A stretch of 39,739 nt of DNA from Acidimicrobiaceae bacterium (GCA_003151475.1 PLXQ01000058.1:1-39739); one strand, 5' to 3'. Shown: positions 16,351 through 25,683, counted from the first letter of the stretch. The notes: generated by a model not told the origin, from the sequence alone. Program-made: numbers and translations.

Positions 16351-19300
16351 CTACCCCCGAATGACGTAGGAGTACGGGATCGCCGCCACCGTGTCGGCGT
16401 TCGGCGCCAGGCTCCCGTACAGCGAGAGAAGGCTGTCGTCATCGACATAGAGCACCCCGGAGACTTTGGTGCCTTTGTGACCCGATGGAGCGATGGTCAC
16501 CGGGATGACGGCACTCTTCCCGGGCTGGACGATGACCGGGCTCACGGTGACTGGCCCGCCGAGCGCCGACTGCCACAGGTCTCCGGTAAAGGAGCTGACA
16601 GCGGGGTCGAAGCCCTCGGTGGTGGCCGTGAGCGTGGTGTTCACCGTCTCGGGCGTCGCTCCGGTGGGGCCGAAGGGTCCGACCACATCAGGGGCGATGT
16701 CCCACTCCCCGGCGGTAACCGGTGTGCCGGTGACGCTGGCCGCCACCGACTGCCCCTGACCGGAGACGACATCGGGGTCCCCGGTGGGGGCGCCCAGATC
16801 GAACTGGATGGGTTCACTTCCGCCGGTGGTGGCCGTGCCATCTATCTCCGTCGTCTCACTGGGGACGATATAGAACGGGATGCTCCCGGTGACACTGAGC
16901 GGGACGGTCGCCTGAGGGGAGGAGATCGAGGGCAGGTTGTACTGCGTGGTGGCGGTCGTACGACCGTCGATGAAGTACGCCTCCGGCGCGATACCGGTAT
17001 TGGTGACCTTGACCTCGACCACGGCGGGGTGATTGACATTGATGCGACCGGCGATGGGCAACCCAACCGAGCTCACGACGGCGGGGTTCTGGTCGACCGA
17101 CACCTTGAAAGGCTCACTCAGCGCCGTCCCCGACACCGTGGGAGCGAACGTGATGATCAGGGTCCACCGGCCCGCGGCGGGGTTGATCACGTGCAGGCTC
17201 GTCCCCAGGCTGTTGGTATAGAAGAGCTGGCCGGACTGCACGGTGACGATGCCGTTGCTCTGGAAGGCCTGGGCCTGACCGGACGGATCGATCAACCAGG
17301 CGTAGGTCTGGTTGTTCGGATTGTTCGCCAGTTTCACCGAGGCGTTGAGCTCGGGCGCTCCCGACGGCACGTCGAGCTGGTAGTACTCGGTCACCCCGGT
17401 GAACGAGGCTCGGCCGTTGCCTCCGGTCAGGACACCGGAGAACTTGGCCGGACCGCTCGGGACGAGCGACCTCAGGGTCACGGGGATGGCCAGCGCCGCC
17501 TGTGAAGACGACGAGACCACGAGCGAGCCGGACGTGTCCCCGGGACTGGGCGGCGTCGCCACCGACAACGTGACCGGGTCGGTCGCACCGGGGGCGATCG
17601 TCAAGCTGGGGGAGCTGACGGTGCCGAAGGGCTGGTACGAGGCGACGCTCGCTCCGAAGATGACAGGGCCCGTGGTCCCGCCGTCGGCGCTGTCACGGCT
17701 CCAGATGTAGGCCGTCCATGTGCCCGGCGCCGGGTCGGCCACCTGGGCGTCGCCATAGTTGCCGATGCCCTGCGGGAGCGAGTAGTCAGCCAGCTGACCC
17801 GAGGGGGTGATCAGGTCCATCCTGACCCGGCCCGCCAGGGCGCTCGACGTCGCCTGGAAGGCGATCGAGCCGTTCAGCCGGTCCACCCCGGTCCGCACGT
17901 TGAAGGTCACCGCCTGGTAGTTGTCGGTGATGCCCTGGTAGTCGACGCTGTGCGGACTGGTCGTATCGCTGAGCGTTACCGTCGCCGTGTTGATCGGTGA
18001 GTAGGCACCGAGCGTACGGCCCGAGACCGACACGGTCTCCGGCGTCGATCCCAGGTTGGTCAGCTGTTCGGTGAAGCTCTGTGCCGTCCCCCCCGGTGCC
18101 GTGGCGTTGAACTGCGACGTGCTCTCGAGAAGAGTGTCCGGAAGGGTGGTCGCCGCGGGAGCCTGGTAATCCTCGGCCGCCACCACGGCCCGGTAGGCGT
18201 CGAGGAGACCTGATCCCTGCTCGTCGGCGGGAGCCTGGATGTCATCGGCGGTGCTGGTCAGGAATTGCTTCACCAGAGCAGGGCTGGGCACGGACCCGCT
18301 GTGGGTCTTGCCAAAGGCCTGGATCACGAGGGCCGCCACCCCGGCCGTGAGGGGCGCCGACTCGCTCGTCCCGCCGCTCTCCTCGACCGGTGCCGGCTTG
18401 CCGGCCAGATCTCTGCATTCGGAGTACTTCTTGACGTCGGTGGTGCACAGCGCCCAGTTGAGCTCGCCCGGCGCCACCAGGGAGATGGTCGACCCGTTCT
18501 GCTCGAAGCCGCTGGAGCTGAGGGCGCTGATGTTGTTGTTCAGATATCCCGTCACTCCGGGGAACTGGAAGCCGCCGTAACCGATCTGGGCGGGGACCTG
18601 GTAGGTGGTCGACGCACCGGCAGAAATCACATTCGGATCGGTCGCGGGGGTACCGATGGTGTTGGTGACGCCGGCGTCGCCGCTCGACACCGTCACTGTC
18701 GTCCCAGCCGCCACAGCCGCATCATTGGCCGCTTTGATGAGATCGAGGCTGGCCTGGTCGTCGGGGTAGTAGTTGTTCCCGAGCGATTCGTTGAGCACGT
18801 TCACATGGTCGACGGACACCGCGTAGTCGATCGCCTGCAGGAACGACGAGTTGAAGCCGGCATCCTCGGCCCCGAAGATGTCCAGTCCGACCAGGCTGGC
18901 TCCGGGGGCGACACCTTCCACCCGGATGTCGCACGGCCGGTTCAGAGGCAGCGCGCTGTAGTGGCTGATGTTGTAGATGTTGCGGCCCTGGGCGGCGATG
19001 GAACTGGCGTCGAGGAAGGCCTCGCCGCCGCCGGTCGGGACCGCCGTGCCCTCGCCGCTGAAGTCCTTGTAGTCCACGAAGACGTGACTGCCGTCGGCCC
19101 GGATGAAGTCGGTGTTATTGATGTCCAGGCCGTCGGCGATGAAGGCCACGGTGACGCCCGAGCCATCGATCCCGAGGGAGCGGGCCGTTTGGGCGTTCGG
19201 CGTGGTGGAATCGGCATTGATGGCTTGGAGCGCCTGGGGCTCGAGTAGCGGAGGTGCACCCTTGGCCGGACACGTACCGGCCGGCGGGGTCCGCGCCGCG

Positions 19301-19758
19301 TTGGCGTTGGCTGCGCTCGAGGTGGCGGCGGCGTCGAAGGGGCTCGCCAGCTTGATGATCTGATCGGGGACGACCTCGGCTACCGCCGGGTTGGCCGCCA
19401 ACCGGGCCGCCTCGCCCGGTGACACGGTGGCGGAAACAGCGTTGATGGTGGTGTACGAGTGGACATTGTGAGCCTTGGTTGCGTTCAGCTCACCCAGGAT
19501 CGGACCTTGGAGGTTGTTCACGACGGCAGACCGGTTCTTCACCTGTGACCGCGAGGCCGGGTACTGAGACACCTGGTCCTTCAAAACCACGATCACCTTC
19601 TCGGTGACGTTGCCGGACAAAGCGGCCGCCTGTGCCGCGCTCATCGGCGCCTGGCCGGCGACCGACGACGCGGCCGAGACCGATGACGCCACCAACGGCC
19701 CCGCCGCTAGGAGCAGAGCAACCGCACCTGTCACCCACACGATCTTGTGCTTCCCCAC
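16351..19758 (-). CDS. Large secreted subtilase-like serine protease with sedolisin-type active site
   Basis: This 1135-residue protein has a Sec signal peptide (residues 1-30), an inhibitor-I9-like propeptide (~53-137), a peptidase core (~195-530) and ~600 residues of beta-sandwich repeats. The core looks like subtilase (Asp209 in FIADGLD; Ser465 in GGTSESAP), but there is no HGTHVAG motif. In its place is GEAFLD with Glu246 and Asp250, spaced E-x3-D as in sedolisins. The oxyanion residue is Asp361 (VSSGDAG), where subtilisin has Asn. The triad is therefore probably Glu/Asp/Ser, suited to acid. The GTG start has AGGGAGGGG about six bases upstream. The gene is divergent from the diguanylate cyclase gene. 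Confidence 0.88.
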   Translation of the reverse strand: MGKHKIVWVTGAVALLLAAGPLVASSVSAASSVAGQAPMSAAQAAALSGNVTEKVIVVLKDQVSQYPASRSQVKNRSAVVNNLQGPILGELNATKAHNVHSYTTINAVSATVSPGEAARLAANPAVAEVVPDQIIKLASPFDAAATSSAANANAARTPPAGTCPAKGAPPLLEPQALQAINADSTTPNAQTARSLGIDGSGVTVAFIADGLDINNTDFIRADGSHVFVDYKDFSGEGTAVPTGGGEAFLDASSIAAQGRNIYNISHYSALPLNRPCDIRVEGVAPGASLVGLDIFGAEDAGFNSSFLQAIDYAVSVDHVNVLNESLGNNYYPDDQASLDLIKAANDAAVAAGTTVTVSSGDAGVTNTIGTPATDPNVISAGASTTYQVPAQIGYGGFQFPGVTGYLNNNISALSSSGFEQNGSTISLVAPGELNWALCTTDVKKYSECRDLAGKPAPVEESGGTSESAPLTAGVAALVIQAFGKTHSGSVPSPALVKQFLTSTADDIQAPADEQGSGLLDAYRAVVAAEDYQAPAATTLPDTLLESTSQFNATAPGGTAQSFTEQLTNLGSTPETVSVSGRTLGAYSPINTATVTLSDTTSPHSVDYQGITDNYQAVTFNVRTGVDRLNGSIAFQATSSALAGRVRMDLITPSGQLADYSLPQGIGNYGDAQVADPAPGTWTAYIWSRDSADGGTTGPVIFGASVASYQPFGTVSSPSLTIAPGATDPVTLSVATPPSPGDTSGSLVVSSSSQAALAIPVTLRSLVPSGPAKFSGVLTGGNGRASFTGVTEYYQLDVPSGAPELNASVKLANNPNNQTYAWLIDPSGQAQAFQSNGIVTVQSGQLFYTNSLGTSLHVINPAAGRWTLIITFAPTVSGTALSEPFKVSVDQNPAVVSSVGLPIAGRINVNHPAVVEVKVTNTGIAPEAYFIDGRTTATTQYNLPSISSPQATVPLSVTGSIPFYIVPSETTEIDGTATTGGSEPIQFDLGAPTGDPDVVSGQGQSVAASVTGTPVTAGEWDIAPDVVGPFGPTGATPETVNTTLTATTEGFDPAVSSFTGDLWQSALGGPVTVSPVIVQPGKSAVIPVTIAPSGHKGTKVSGVLYVDDDSLLSLYGSLAPNADTVAAIPYSYVIRG

Positions 19759-19870
19759 CGGGAGCCCCTCCCTCTACCGGCTCCACAGGCGCCGGATACA
19801 CCGAATTGAGCCTTTCGCCGAGCCAGATCGGCGTCCGCCGTCGAGACGTCTCGGTAACGGCCTCGATACC

Positions 19871-19892
19871 CGTTTTCCGGGCCTGGAAAACG
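19871..19892. repeat. Perfect inverted repeat between divergent protease and diguanylate cyclase genes
   Basis: CGTTTTCC (19871-19878) and GGAAAACG (19885-19892) form a perfect eight-base dyad with a six-base centre. It is AT-rich within a GC-rich region and lies in the ~240-base divergent gap (19759-20000), so it is a candidate operator. No other clear promoter element was found in this gap. Confidence 0.45.
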
Positions 19893-20000
19893 CATATTTC
19901 GGCTGTATGCAGGCTAACAACGATGCGCGACGTACGACAATGGGCAAGAGATCGGCCCTCGGCGGGTAAGGGTGCGACCTGTTCTGCCGATAGTGCACAG

Positions 20001-21122
20001 GTGAACCCGACCGCGCCCCGCCCCGAGCGTCCGCCTCGGGACGGCGGTGCCGGCCACGTCCTGACACTCGATCACGTGACCCACGGTTCGGAAGAGAACC
20101 TGTGGCGCCGCCATCTCCTCATGGGAATCGGTTCGTTCATCCTCGGCGGCTCGTTGCTGATTGCTTACCTCGCCGTCACCCCCCATGGTCCGCATCGCCG
20201 CCTCATCATGGCCATTGACATCGCCACCATCGTCGGCTCTCTCGTGATCATCGGTCCCGTGGGCACCCGCCTATTGACGACGCCATGGCGCGACCTCTTC
20301 TTCTTCAGCTGGTCGGTGGGAACGCTGGCCGTCATTGCCACCGCACTCGGACTCGACGGCGGTGCCGGCAGTCCCCTCGCCGGTCTGCTCGTTCTCCCCG
20401 TTCTCTTCGGCGGTCTTCTCTACCGACTGCGCGATGTGATCGGCTTGTCCGTCTTGGCTCTCGGATCTTTCGCCCTTGTCATCGTCACGGGCCAACCGGT
20501 GAGCGGCGGCCGGGCCTCGGCCACCGCTGTCATGATCGTGGTGGCGGGCAGCATTTCCGCCACGGCCGCCATGAACCGACAGATCTCGGACGAAGAACGA
20601 CGCACCCTCACCGAACGTCTTCACGGCATGGCCACCCACGACGGCCTCACCGGCTGCCTCAACTATCAGGCCTTCCAAGAGGCGTTGGTGGCCGAGTCCC
20701 TCCGAGCGCGACGATACGGGCATCCCTTCAGTGTGGTCATCGCCGACCTCGACGGCTTCAAGGGGATCAACGACCGCCACGGACACGGCGTCGGAGATGT
20801 GGCTCTGACGAGCGTGACGAGCGCCCTGCTCAGTGCCGTTCGCTCGACCGACCTCGTCGGCCGCATAGGCGGCGACGAATTCGCTGTTCTGCTCCCCGAG
20901 ACAGCACCGGGGGAAACGCGGGCGTTGGTCGAGCGCATGCAGACCCACACACGCCGCCTCATCATCCCCGAACCCGTGACGTTGAGCTTCGGGGTGTCAA
21001 CGTGGCTGGAAGACGGTGACTCTCCCAACGAACTGCTCCGCCGGGCGGACAGGGCTCTCTACGAGGCCAAAGGACACGGACGCGACAGAGTGGTGTTCGA
21101 CTTGCAATCTCACTTCGCCTGA
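20001..21122 (+). CDS. Membrane diguanylate cyclase (GGDEF domain)
   Basis: This 373-residue protein has six predicted membrane helices (~residues 38-185) followed by a GGDEF domain (~205-370). The active site is intact: the first metal-binding region ATHDGLTGCLN, DLDGFKGINDRHGHGVGD, and GGDEF at residues 290-294. An RxxD inhibitory site (Arg281-Asp284) sits exactly five residues before GGDEF, so product inhibition by c-di-GMP is likely. The enzyme would make c-di-GMP from two GTP. The start is uncertain: GTG 20001 and ATG 19924 are both in frame, and neither has a strong ribosome site. The menC gene begins 13 bases after its stop, so they may be cotranscribed. Confidence 0.88.
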   Translation: MNPTAPRPERPPRDGGAGHVLTLDHVTHGSEENLWRRHLLMGIGSFILGGSLLIAYLAVTPHGPHRRLIMAIDIATIVGSLVIIGPVGTRLLTTPWRDLFFFSWSVGTLAVIATALGLDGGAGSPLAGLLVLPVLFGGLLYRLRDVIGLSVLALGSFALVIVTGQPVSGGRASATAVMIVVAGSISATAAMNRQISDEERRTLTERLHGMATHDGLTGCLNYQAFQEALVAESLRARRYGHPFSVVIADLDGFKGINDRHGHGVGDVALTSVTSALLSAVRSTDLVGRIGGDEFAVLLPETAPGETRALVERMQTHTRRLIIPEPVTLSFGVSTWLEDGDSPNELLRRADRALYEAKGHGRDRVVFDLQSHFA

Positions 21123-21135
21123 CATAAAGCATCGC

Positions 21136-22029
21136 GTGGCCGAGGGATCATCAGAGCCGGCGCGTCGCTGGCGGGTACGGGTGCCGTTCGGGCGCCCCTG
21201 GCAAGGTATGACCCATCGCCAGGCGATCATCGTGGGGGGCACCGCCGGCTACGGAGAGGTGTCCCCCCTCCCCGGTTTCCCCTGTGATCCGGTCTTGTCT
21301 CTGCGCAGCGCCCGGGAGGCGGCACACGACGGCTGGCCGAGTCCCGTGCGGGACCGGGTGCCGGTGAATGCGGTCATTGCCGCGGTCTCCCCCGGTGAGG
21401 CCGCCACCCTGGCTCTCGAGGCCGTGGGCCAGGGCATCGGCTGTCTGAAGGTGAAGGTGGGTGACGCCGACGACCTCGGTCGGGTCTCGGAGATCCGCAA
21501 TGCCGTCGGGCCAACGGTGCGGATCCGGGTCGACGCCAACGGCGTCTGGGATCTGGAGACCGCCCGCCAACGTCTGCGCGCCCTCTCGCGCTACGACATC
21601 GAGTTGGCCGAGCAGCCGGTGGCATCGTTGGACGATCTCGCCCGGCTGCGGCGCCTCGTCGACATGCCTCTGGCCGCTGACGAAGCGGTGCGTAGTCTCG
21701 ACGACGCCCGTCGTCTGGCCCGACTGGGTGCGGCCGACATCCTGGTGGTGAAGGTCCAGCCCGTGGGCGGGGTGAGAGCGGCGCTCGCCATCGTCGACGC
21801 CGCCGGCGTCCCGGCCATCGTCACCTCGATGCTCGAGACATCGGTGGGGCTGGCCGCCGGTCTGGCTCTGGCCGCCGCCCTCCCGGAGCTCCCGTTCGCC
21901 TGCGGACTGGCCACCGCCATCCTTCTGGCTGGCGATGTGACGGAGGAACCGCTCGTGCCCAGCGACGGGATGATTGCCGTTCGTCCGGTCGTGCCCAGCG
22001 AAGAGTTGATGGAGCGCTACGCCTACTGA
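21136..22029 (+). CDS. menC: o-Succinylbenzoate synthase
   Basis: This 297-residue enolase-superfamily enzyme dehydrates SHCHC to o-succinylbenzoate in menaquinone synthesis. Visible catalytic parts are the Lys pair in CLKVKVGD, the metal ligands Asp (RVDANGVWD), Glu (ELAEQPV) and Asp (LAADEAV), and the second Lys in LVVKVQPVGG. The start chosen is GTG 21136; no strong ribosome site or clean -10 is visible. The upstream diguanylate cyclase stop is 13 bases away. The 3' end overlaps menE, on the other strand, by seven bases. The menaquinone neighbours make the MenC assignment firmer than the fold alone, since related enolases include dipeptide epimerases. Confidence 0.9.
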   Translation: MAEGSSEPARRWRVRVPFGRPWQGMTHRQAIIVGGTAGYGEVSPLPGFPCDPVLSLRSAREAAHDGWPSPVRDRVPVNAVIAAVSPGEAATLALEAVGQGIGCLKVKVGDADDLGRVSEIRNAVGPTVRIRVDANGVWDLETARQRLRALSRYDIELAEQPVASLDDLARLRRLVDMPLAADEAVRSLDDARRLARLGAADILVVKVQPVGGVRAALAIVDAAGVPAIVTSMLETSVGLAAGLALAAALPELPFACGLATAILLAGDVTEEPLVPSDGMIAVRPVVPSEELMERYAY

Positions 22030-23138
22030 TCCGGTAACCGGTGGCGGGCGACTTTGCCCAGTGGCGTGCGGGGCAGAGCGTCGACCAGAGTCAACCGGCT
22101 CGGCGCCGCGTAGACGGGAAGGTACTCCGCCACGAAAGCGCGCAATACGGCAAGCGCCGGCGGGAAGGAAGGATCGGCGGGCACCACGAAGGCCACCACT
22201 CTCTGGCCCCACTCGGGGTCGGGCCGTCCCGCCACCGCCACCTCGGCGACATCGGGATGCGACGCCAGTACCTCTTCCACCGCATGCGGCCACACGTTCT
22301 CGCCCCCGCTGATGATCATGTCGCCACGTCGACCCATGACGGTGAGTCGTCCGTCCGCGTCGAGAGATCCCCCGTCCCCGGTGGCGAACCAGCCATCGTC
22401 GGTCTTCGGGTCGTGGCCGTCGCGGTAACAGCGCAGCAGCATGGGTCCGCGCAGGTGGATCTCCCCGTCGACGATCCGTACCTCGACGTCGTTCAGGGGA
22501 AGGCCGTCGTAGACGACGCCACTGCCGGTCTCGGTCATGCCGTAGGTGGTGACGACGTTGTCCGGCAGGCCCGCCGGGGGGGCGCTCCCACCGAGGACGA
22601 CGGTGCGGAAGAGAGACGGCTCGATGCGCCGCAGGGCGGTGGCGACCAGAGAGACGAGGGTCGCTCCCCGCCGCGCCTCCTCCTCGACGGCGGCGGCGTC
22701 GAAGCCGTCGTGGACCACCAGAGGTGTGCCGGTGGCGAGTGCCCGGGTCACCACCGACAACCCGCCGACATGGGACAGCGGAAGACAGGCCAGCCAGCGA
22801 TCGGCGTGGGGGTCGACACCGAGATGCGCCGAGGTGGCCCGGGCCGAGGCGGCCACGGCATCGTGGGTGAGCACGACCCCCTTCGGCTCTCCGGTGGAGC
22901 CGCTCGTGGACAGCACCAGGGCGTCGCCGGGTTCGGTCGGCCGGCTCGAGGCGAGGATCCGGGTGGCGCCGTCGACGTCGACGAGGACGGCAGGGGCCAG
23001 GCCGGCCAGGAGACGCTCGAGGGCGGGGGCCGGGAGGCGGGGGTCGACGGGGAGCACCGTGTCGCCCGTGTCCCAGGTCTGGCGGAGCCGCGCCACGAAC
23101 GAGGGGCCGGAGGCGGCGAGGGCAACCAGGCGGGGCAT
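22023..23138 (-). CDS. menE: o-Succinylbenzoate-CoA ligase
   Basis: This 371-residue adenylate-forming enzyme activates o-succinylbenzoate with ATP and CoA. The P-loop-like signature [16 protein letters not shown], the [11 protein letters not shown] motif, the GWFATGDGG motif and the C-terminal hinge [16 protein letters not shown] are all present. The catalytic Lys lies near the end in [11 protein letters not shown]. The protein is short relative to acyl-CoA ligases (~500), but this length is normal for actinobacterial MenE. ATG 23138 is chosen because TACGGT sits seven bases upstream, the leaderless pattern; in-frame ATG 23159 lies upstream of that box. The gene is divergent from menB and overlaps menC tail to tail. 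Confidence 0.93.
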   Translation of the reverse strand: MPRLVALAASGPSFVARLRQTWDTGDTVLPVDPRLPAPALERLLAGLAPAVLVDVDGATRILASSRPTEPGDALVLSTSGSTGEPKGVVLTHDAVAASARATSAHLGVDPHADRWLACLPLSHVGGLSVVTRALATGTPLVVHDGFDAAAVEEEARRGATLVSLVATALRRIEPSLFRTVVLGGSAPPAGLPDNVVTTYGMTETGSGVVYDGLPLNDVEVRIVDGEIHLRGPMLLRCYRDGHDPKTDDGWFATGDGGSLDADGRLTVMGRRGDMIISGGENVWPHAVEEVLASHPDVAEVAVAGRPDPEWGQRVVAFVVPADPSFPPALAVLRAFVAEYLPVYAAPSRLTLVDALPRTPLGKVARHRLPDQ

Positions 23139-23157
23139 GCCGACTACCGTAGGCGCC
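23139..23157. promoter_or_regulatory. Near-palindromic bidirectional leaderless promoter for menE and menB leader
   Basis: The core CTACCGTAG (23144-23152) is symmetric about its central base. On the minus strand it reads TACGGT, seven bases before menE ATG 23138. On the plus strand it reads TACCGT (23145-23150), seven bases before ATG 23158 of a 12-codon ORF that overlaps menB. Both directions have leaderless-type geometry from one shared -10 core. Confidence 0.55.
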
Positions 23158-23196
23158 ATGATGCGAGTGATGACTCTCGGAGTCCCTGGTCGGTGA
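23158..23196 (+). CDS. 12-codon leader ORF coupled to menB
   Basis: An ATG seven bases after a TACCGT box opens a short frame ([12 protein letters not shown]) whose TGA (23194-23196) overlaps the GTG start of menB (23193) as GTGA. The ORF would be translated from a leaderless mRNA and would hand ribosomes on to menB, which has only a weakly spaced GGAG of its own. It holds no run of rare or pathway-related amino acids, so attenuation is not obvious; simple translational coupling is more likely. No homology can be judged at this length. Support comes only from the promoter spacing and the stop/start overlap. Confidence 0.45.
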   Translation: MMRVMTLGVPGR

Positions 23197-24023
23197 ACGA
23201 GCCGACGCTCCCCGCCTGGAGCCGATCGGGCGATTACGGGGACATCAGTTACGAGACGGCCGAAGGTATGGCCAAGATCACCATCTGCCGCCCCGAGGTC
23301 CGAAACGCCTTCCGGCCCCGGACCCTGTTCGAGTTGCGCGACGCCTTCGATGTGGCCCGGGACGACCCCCAGGTAGGGGTGATCATCCTCACGGGCCAGG
23401 GCCCTGACGCCTTCTGCTCCGGCGGCGACCAGCGGGTGCGCGGGGAGGACGGTTACAGAGACGAGTCCGGCGTGGGCCGGCTCAACGTCCTGGACCTGCA
23501 GGTGCAGATCCGACGCACGCCCAAGCCGGTGGTGGCCATGGTGGCCGGCTACGCCATCGGGGGCGGACACGTCCTGCACGTGGTCTGCGACCTGACCATC
23601 GCCGCCGACAACGCCCGTTTCGGCCAGACCGGTCCCCGGGTCGGCTCCTTCGACGGCGGCTACGGGTCGGGCCTGCTGGCTCACAGCGTCGGGCAGAAGA
23701 AGGCGCGCGAGATCTGGTTCCTCTGCCGTCAATACGACGCCCAGCAGGCACTGGAGATGGGCCTGGTGAACACCGTGGTGCCCCTGGACCGGCTCGAGGA
23801 GGAGACGGTGGCGTGGTGCCGGCAGATGCTGGAGCACTCCCCGCTCGCCCTCCGGATGATCAAGGCCAGCTGCAACGCCGTCGACGACGGACTGGCCGGC
23901 ATCCAGCAACTGGCCGGCGATGCCACTCTGCTCTATTACCTGTCGGAAGAGGCCCAGGAAGGGCGCAACGCCTACCTCGAGAAGCGGGTCCCGGACTTCG
24001 CCCAGTTCCCCCGGCGCCCGTAA
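23193..24023 (+). CDS. menB: 1,4-Dihydroxy-2-naphthoyl-CoA synthase
   Basis: This 276-residue crotonase-fold enzyme closes the second ring in menaquinone synthesis. Diagnostic MenB motifs are [15 protein letters not shown] (substrate and oxyanion loop), [11 protein letters not shown], and [17 protein letters not shown] with the catalytic Asp/Tyr region. The C-terminal segment [18 protein letters not shown] matches the tail typical of this family. GTG 23193 overlaps the stop of a 12-codon leader ORF. The gene is divergent from menE with a 54-base gap and is followed by menA after five bases, forming a menB-menA pair. Confidence 0.95.
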   Translation: MNEPTLPAWSRSGDYGDISYETAEGMAKITICRPEVRNAFRPRTLFELRDAFDVARDDPQVGVIILTGQGPDAFCSGGDQRVRGEDGYRDESGVGRLNVLDLQVQIRRTPKPVVAMVAGYAIGGGHVLHVVCDLTIAADNARFGQTGPRVGSFDGGYGSGLLAHSVGQKKAREIWFLCRQYDAQQALEMGLVNTVVPLDRLEEETVAWCRQMLEHSPLALRMIKASCNAVDDGLAGIQQLAGDATLLYYLSEEAQEGRNAYLEKRVPDFAQFPRRP

Positions 24024-24028
24024 CGACC

Positions 24029-24901
24029 GTGGGCGTGGCGACCAACCGGTGGGTGGCCGGCGCCCGTCCCCGGACACTGCCCGCCGCCGTGGCTCCGGTC
24101 CTGGTGGGCACGGCCGCGGCCGCCGGTGCCGGCCCTTTCCGGGCCGGGCGGGCCGTAGCGGCACTGGTCGTCTCCCTGGCCCTGCAGGTGGGGGTCAACT
24201 ATGCCAACGACTACCAGGACGGCGTGCGCGGCACCGATCAGGTCCGAGTGGGCCCTATCCGGTTGGTGGCCGCCGGTCTCGCCTCCGCCACGGCCGTGCG
24301 CCGCGCCGCCCTCATCAGCTTCGCCGTGGCCGCGCTGGCCGGAGTCATCCTGGCCGCCGTCGTCCAGCCGTGGTTGATCGCCGTGGGTGCCGCCTGCATC
24401 GCCGCCGCCTGGGGGTACACGGGCGGCCCCCGGCCCTACGGCTATGCCGGTTTCGGCGAGCTATTCGTCTTCGTCTTCTTCGGGGTGGTCGCCGTCACCG
24501 GTTCGGCCTATGTCCAGGACGGCCACCTGTCGGCGCTGGCGCTGGCGGCGTCGGTTCCGGTGGGCCTGCTCGCCACCGCCCTGCTCGTCGTCAACAACCT
24601 GCGTGACCGCGCCGGTGACGACATAGCGGGCAAGAAGACGGTGGCCGTTCGGCTGGGGGACGGCCGGACGCGGTTTCTCTACGCCACCCTGCTCGCCGTT
24701 TCTCTGGCCTGGTCATTGGGCCTGGCCGTGGTGACGCCCTGGGTCCTGCTCGTGGTGGTGGCCGTGCCCTTGGCCGTGCGCCCCCTGCGCCGGGTTCTGA
24801 CCGGGGCGACCGGGCCGGAGCTGATCGCGGTGCTCGGTGAGACGGGGCGGCTCCAACTCGTCCTCGCCGGCGCCCTGGCGACCGGGCTGTGGGTCCGATG
24901 A
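24029..24901 (+). CDS. menA: 1,4-Dihydroxy-2-naphthoate polyprenyltransferase
   Basis: This 290-residue UbiA-family membrane protein attaches the polyprenyl tail to DHNA, giving demethylmenaquinone. The first Asp-rich motif is [14 protein letters not shown] (~residues 57-70), followed by [12 protein letters not shown], and the second is [16 protein letters not shown]. About eight membrane helices are visible. The GTG start at 24029 lies five bases after the menB stop; GTG 24035 is also possible. The gene converges on menH with only five bases between stops, leaving no room for a separate terminator. MenA is distinguished from CtaB here by the men context and the NDYxDG motif. Confidence 0.93.
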   Translation: MGVATNRWVAGARPRTLPAAVAPVLVGTAAAAGAGPFRAGRAVAALVVSLALQVGVNYANDYQDGVRGTDQVRVGPIRLVAAGLASATAVRRAALISFAVAALAGVILAAVVQPWLIAVGAACIAAAWGYTGGPRPYGYAGFGELFVFVFFGVVAVTGSAYVQDGHLSALALAASVPVGLLATALLVVNNLRDRAGDDIAGKKTVAVRLGDGRTRFLYATLLAVSLAWSLGLAVVTPWVLLVVVAVPLAVRPLRRVLTGATGPELIAVLGETGRLQLVLAGALATGLWVR

Positions 24902-24906
24902 CTGTC

Positions 24907-25671
24907 CTAAGACATCGACGGGGATGCGGCGCGTTCGAGGAACGGTCGGACGATGGCAAGAAAGTCGGCGGGAGCTTCGAGATGAGCGGCATGGCCGGCA
25001 CCGGGGACGAGCGCCACCGAGGCGTTCGGGCCGATCAGGTCGGCCATGGCCTCGGCCCGGGCGGCGAAGACGTCGTCGCGCTCGCCCGCCACGGCCAGGA
25101 CGGGCATGGCGAGCTCGGGCAGCCGGGGCCACAGCGACTCCTGGGCCCCGGTCCCCGCCAGCCGGAGACTGGCGGCGAGCCCCGCTTCGGTGTTCTCCAG
25201 CCGGGCCTCCACCCCGGCGCTGTCCTGGGTCAGACCGGAAAAGAGCGGCCGGGCCAGCCAGCGCCGGACGAACTCGGGCACTCCGACATCCTCCAACTCG
25301 GTGGCGAGGACCTCGTCGTCGCGCCGCCGGATCCGGCGTGCCTCTGGGTCCTCGATACCCGCCGTTCCACCGACCAGGACGAGAGCGGTCACCAGATCGG
25401 GCCGGGCCAGCGCCAGATGGAGAGCGAGTCGGGCACCCATCGAGTAACCGAGGTAGGAGGCGACGCCGCCCGCCTCGGCCAGCAGGGGCGCCCCTTGCAC
25501 CATGTCGACCATGGCCGAGGCCGAGCGGCCGTGTCCGGGAGCGTCCACCCAGACCACTTCGTGATCGCGGGTCAGATCCTGGGCCACCGGTCCCCACGAC
25601 CGCCCGGTCTGGGTGAAGCCGTGGACGAGCACGAGGCGGGGGCCGCGGCCGTCGACCTCGACGTGGAGCAC
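24907..25671 (-). CDS. menH: SHCHC synthase, alpha/beta hydrolase
   Basis: This 254-residue alpha/beta hydrolase probably removes pyruvate from SEPHCHC to form SHCHC. Motifs are LVHGFTQTGRSW (oxyanion loop, typical of MenH), the nucleophile elbow GYSMG with Ser77, an Asp in AGERDDVF, and a His in GAGHAAHLEAP. GTG 25671 has TACGAT six bases upstream, the leaderless geometry. The gene is divergent from menD, which carries out the preceding step, with only 11 bases between the starts, and the menH -10 box overlaps the menD start codon. The context makes MenH the best call among similar hydrolases. Confidence 0.88.
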   Translation of the reverse strand: MLHVEVDGRGPRLVLVHGFTQTGRSWGPVAQDLTRDHEVVWVDAPGHGRSASAMVDMVQGAPLLAEAGGVASYLGYSMGARLALHLALARPDLVTALVLVGGTAGIEDPEARRIRRRDDEVLATELEDVGVPEFVRRWLARPLFSGLTQDSAGVEARLENTEAGLAASLRLAGTGAQESLWPRLPELAMPVLAVAGERDDVFAARAEAMADLIGPNASVALVPGAGHAAHLEAPADFLAIVRPFLERAASPSMS

Positions 25672-25683
25672 GGTGCCATCGTA
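25672..25683 (-). promoter_or_regulatory. Leaderless-type -10 (TACGAT) before menH GTG 25671
   Basis: On the minus strand TACGAT (25683-25678) is followed by six bases and GTG 25671. Its first base pairs with the A of the menD ATG (25683), so the menH promoter overlaps the menD start. No matching box was seen for menD. Confidence 0.5.

Noticed and set aside
16351..19758. Protease as an inactivated pseudogene because the subtilisin His is missing.
   Set aside because: The frame is intact over 1135 codons, and the missing His is matched by a coherent set of sedolisin-type residues (E-x3-D, SSGD, GTSxS), so the change looks functional.
22041..23192. A long N-terminal extension of MenB on the plus strand.
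   Set aside because: It is antisense to menE and its translation is low in complexity. MenB homology begins soon after GTG 23193.
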